Shown here in pieces: positions 12,515-14,635 of a DNA stretch of 14,635 nucleotides. The stretch comes from JBFJVZ01 sp041623895. GTDB taxonomy: Bacteria; Planctomycetota; Planctomycetia; Pirellulales; Pirellulaceae. The stretch spans positions 1 through 14,635 of the forward strand of contig JBFJVZ010000175.1 in the NCBI GenBank assembly GCA_041623895.1, written 5' to 3'. A program made the position numbers and the translations under genes. How positions within the stretch are numbered: position 1 is the first letter of the stretch; each line of letters begins with the position of its first letter. The notes under the pieces were generated by a model. That model had not been told where the DNA came from. It ran no database searches and saw only the letters and a list, made by a program, of their open reading frames with translations.

Positions 12515-14422
12515 CTATTTATCTTGGAATTTCCATTGATAGACGAGCTTTCCGCTGCGAGTCAATTCCATTCGCTTGACGCGGACTAGCCCCGCCGATT
12601 GCCCGGGATCAAGTCGTACCGCCGGCATTGAATTGTCCGAGCGAAAGGCAACTTGATACCGGTGATCCTGGCCGTCGTGATTGATGTCAAAGGTAACGCT
12701 GCGATCGCGGAAAAACGCCGGCGTGACACCTTGTTCTTGCCAGAAAAATTGGCCGCGACCACTCGCGGTTGACGACAGCGTGATCTGAAGCAAGTACTCG
12801 CCGGCCGCAAGAGGCTTGGCCAAACGAAAACTCATGTGCGGGTCCTTGCCGGAGTTGCGGATGATCAATTCGCCGGCATCGATCTCCAGCGCACAATCTT
12901 TCCCGGCAATCCAACCGGCAACCGGCTTGGCCGGCTTTCGCTTGGGTGTGTTGTTGCGCCGCGATTTGCCTTCGTCCTCCGGCCGGTATTGCTGAGGATC
13001 AAATCGCGGGTTGATCGTCGGTCGGACGGCTCGCGTATCAACCAGAAACTGCTCAATCAACTCGTCCATTTGCTGGACCCGTTGCGGCTGCTGGTCGGCC
13101 AAGTCGTTCACTTCACCAACATCTGTCGCCAGGTTGAACAGCTTCCAGCGGTGAGCCCCATTTTCGCCGCCATGAAAGATACGGATCAGTTTCCAATCGC
13201 CCTGATGCATGCTGACCGCCGGCGGCAGCCAGTCGGGAACCCGCGGCGCGTGAGGAAAATAGGTGAAGACCGCATCACGCTGCAGCGGTTTTCCTTTCAA
13301 AGCTGCAACGATACTGATACCGTCAAACTTTTGCCCCGGGCGCGGTTGCAGGGAAAGCATTTCCAACACAGTCGGATAAAAATCGCTACTTTGGATGATT
13401 TCGTTGCAGCGTGATCCACCGTCAATTTCGCCTGGCCAAATAATCGTACACGGACCTCGTACGCCGCCTTCGTACATCGTCGCTTTTCCGCCACGCAGTG
13501 GAGCGTTGCTGGTCGGCGTCGTGCCGTCGACTTCGTTGTACATGTTTCCGCCGTTGTCAGACGCAAACACGATGATTGTTCGCTCGGATAGGTTCAGCCG
13601 ATCAAGCGTATCGAGCAATGAACCCACCGCGTCATCCATGCTTTCGATCATGGCCGCGTAAGTTGGACTTCGCTGGGGATCTTGCGGATCGACGCGTCCG
13701 CGATGCTTTTCAATGAAAGACTGCTTGGCGTCAAAGGGAGCGTGGACGCTGAACATCCAATAATTCAAAAAGAACGGTTTGTCCTGATTCGTTTCCATGA
13801 ACGCGATAGCTTCTTTGGCCATGCGGTCTTCGATGTGCTGATCCGGCGTGTCTGGATCAAAGTCCGGAAACTTCCAGGGCGCGACATAACTGCCCGCCGG
13901 GCCGGGGCCAGCCCAGTGAGGAACATCAACATCAAAGCCATGCTGCAGCGGCGAATAAGGTTCGTGACCGAGATGCCATTTGCCAAAGTGCCCGGTTGCG
14001 TAGCCGGCATCCTTTAAAGCCTCGGCAAGCGTGTAGTAATCGGTCTTCAGCCGGCTGACGGAATCGACGGGCACTGTTTTCGCATTTGCTGGTGCCTGTT
14101 TTCCCGGAGTTGCCTGCAACACGATGCGTGGCGTATGGCAGTTGGGCGAAGTGATGCCGTGGCGAGCCGGACTGAGACCCGTCAGGATGCTCGCTCTCGT
14201 CGGTGAACAAAGCGGGCTGGCCGAGTAAGCGCGAGAAAATGTCATCCCGCGGGCCGCCAGCCGCTGGATATTCGGTGTTCGGTAAAACCTGGTGGTTCCG
14301 AACAGCGTCGTGTCGCTCCAGCCCAGATCGTCCGCCAAAATCAAAACCACGTTCGGCTTTGCTGCGGCAGAGGCAATCGATGGGAAGCATAGAATCAAAA
14401 CAATCAAAAATACGTTTTTCAC
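12515..14422 (-). CDS. Secreted formylglycine-dependent sulfatase (arylsulfatase A type) with C-terminal extension
   Basis: Hydrolyses sulfate esters, in planctomycetes typically on algal polysaccharides, outside the cytoplasm. 635 residues. A signal peptide (about 1-20, hydrophobic core, cleavage near ASA-A) precedes NVVLILADDLGWSD with the metal-binding Asp31-Asp32. The sulfatase signature CSPTRAS places the Cys that becomes formylglycine at 72 and its partner Arg at 76. Further active-site positions are Lys148 and His150 in GKWHLG, His228 in VHAPFD, Asp289-Asn290 in FASDNGGN and Lys313. The catalytic part ends near 490. After a basic linker, residues about 500-635 form a strand-rich extra domain, possibly carbohydrate-binding. 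It starts with GTG at 14422 right after CGAGAGCAGCT. The 49-base tandem repeats lie directly upstream. The natural substrate cannot be told. Confidence 0.95.
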   Translation of the reverse strand: MKNVFLIVLILCFPSIASAAAKPNVVLILADDLGWSDTTLFGTTRFYRTPNIQRLAARGMTFSRAYSASPLCSPTRASILTGLSPARHGITSPNCHTPRIVLQATPGKQAPANAKTVPVDSVSRLKTDYYTLAEALKDAGYATGHFGKWHLGHEPYSPLQHGFDVDVPHWAGPGPAGSYVAPWKFPDFDPDTPDQHIEDRMAKEAIAFMETNQDKPFFLNYWMFSVHAPFDAKQSFIEKHRGRVDPQDPQRSPTYAAMIESMDDAVGSLLDTLDRLNLSERTIIVFASDNGGNMYNEVDGTTPTSNAPLRGGKATMYEGGVRGPCTIIWPGEIDGGSRCNEIIQSSDFYPTVLEMLSLQPRPGQKFDGISIVAALKGKPLQRDAVFTYFPHAPRVPDWLPPAVSMHQGDWKLIRIFHGGENGAHRWKLFNLATDVGEVNDLADQQPQRVQQMDELIEQFLVDTRAVRPTINPRFDPQQYRPEDEGKSRRNNTPKRKPAKPVAGWIAGKDCALEIDAGELIIRNSGKDPHMSFRLAKPLAAGEYLLQITLSSTASGRGQFFWQEQGVTPAFFRDRSVTFDINHDGQDHRYQVAFRSDNSMPAVRLDPGQSAGLVRVKRMELTRSGKLVYQWKFQDK

Positions 14423-14433
14423 AGCTGCTCTCG
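14423..14433 (-). promoter_or_regulatory. Leader motif / ribosome binding site of the sulfatase gene
   Basis: CGAGAGCAGCT on the minus strand directly abuts the GTG at 14422; GAGAG lies 5 bases before the start. It is identical to the motif before the flavodoxin-like gene. Confidence 0.5.
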
Positions 14434-14457
14434 CTAGTCAGTCAATGTCATCAAACA

Positions 14458-14635
14458 GGAGGGCGATTTTCCGGGAGGGCGAAGCTCCGGCTGAGCCGCC
14501 CACCACATTCAAGCCATTTCCGGGAGGGCAAAGCTCCCGCTGAGCCGCCCACCATATTCAAGCCATTTCCGGGAGGGCGAAGCTCCTGCTGAGCCGCCCA
14601 CCATATTCAAGCCATTTCCGGGAGGGCGAAGCTCC
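14458..14635. repeat. 49-base direct tandem repeat, continuing past the window edge
   Basis: Units begin with CCGGGAGGGC at 14471, 14520, 14569 and 14618, exactly 49 bases apart. Three are full length with only a few substitutions; the fourth is cut by the window end. A broken partial copy (GGAGGGCGA, 14458-14466) precedes the first. Within a unit GGGCG and CGCCC can pair around an inner GGCT/AGCC, so each unit can form a small hairpin (the second copy has a mutated GGGCA arm). 49 is not a multiple of 3, so the array is not coding. Copies touch each other without spacers, which excludes a CRISPR array. It lies about 25-35 bases upstream of the sulfatase start. Confidence 0.9.

Noticed and set aside
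14203..14592. Plus-strand frames across the sulfatase start and the 49-base repeats
   Set aside because: They are antisense to the sulfatase and read the noncoding tandem repeat, whose period is not a multiple of 3.
14458..14635. Possible CRISPR array at the right edge
   Set aside because: Repeat units are directly adjacent with no unique spacers, and no cas genes are present.

Overview
The window looks like a piece of a planctomycete chromosome, most likely from the Rhodopirellula/Pirellulaceae group. The evidence is the gene mix (a secreted formylglycine-type sulfatase with a C-terminal extension, a very long ATPase ending in DUF4332-like domains, an OleD-like reductase), moderately high GC, frequent GTG and TTG starts, mostly weak Shine-Dalgarno signals and repeat-bearing intergenic DNA. 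This assignment is inference from gene content; no rRNA or other taxonomic marker is present. I see no tRNA, rRNA, CRISPR array, insertion sequence or phage gene.

Left part (1-3980, all minus strand). Read in the direction of transcription there is a putative lipoprotein of unknown function (3980-3111), an OleD-like extended SDR reductase (2953-1955), a FabF-like ketosynthase (1667-408), an acyl carrier protein (310-50) and the first 14 codons of an FAD/NAD(P)-binding oxidoreductase (44-1). The last three are tightly spaced and look like one operon: a dedicated ketosynthase and carrier protein followed by a redox enzyme, as in specialised fatty-acid, polyene or olefin pathways. The OleD-like gene upstream strengthens the idea of an unusual lipid product.

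Middle (4265-8386, plus strand). A single 1373-residue protein is divergent from the lipoprotein gene. It has an SMC/YhaN-like ATPase head with a good Walker A motif but degenerate distal ATPase motifs, coiled-coil segments, and two DUF4332-like helix-hairpin-helix domains separated by a Gly-Ser repeat and an Arg-Ser-rich linker. It is the most unusual item in the window.

Right part. tilS (9667-8654, minus) and rny (10151-11773, plus) are divergent housekeeping RNA genes, separated by about 480 bases with no convincing gene. A sulfatase (14422-12515) and a flavodoxin-like protein (12489-11959) follow on the minus strand, 25 bases apart, and may be co-transcribed. Both convergent intergenic regions (8387-8653 and 11774-11958) carry a copy of the same roughly 31-base imperfect hairpin repeat. 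The right edge of the window is a 49-base direct tandem repeat that runs out of the sequence.
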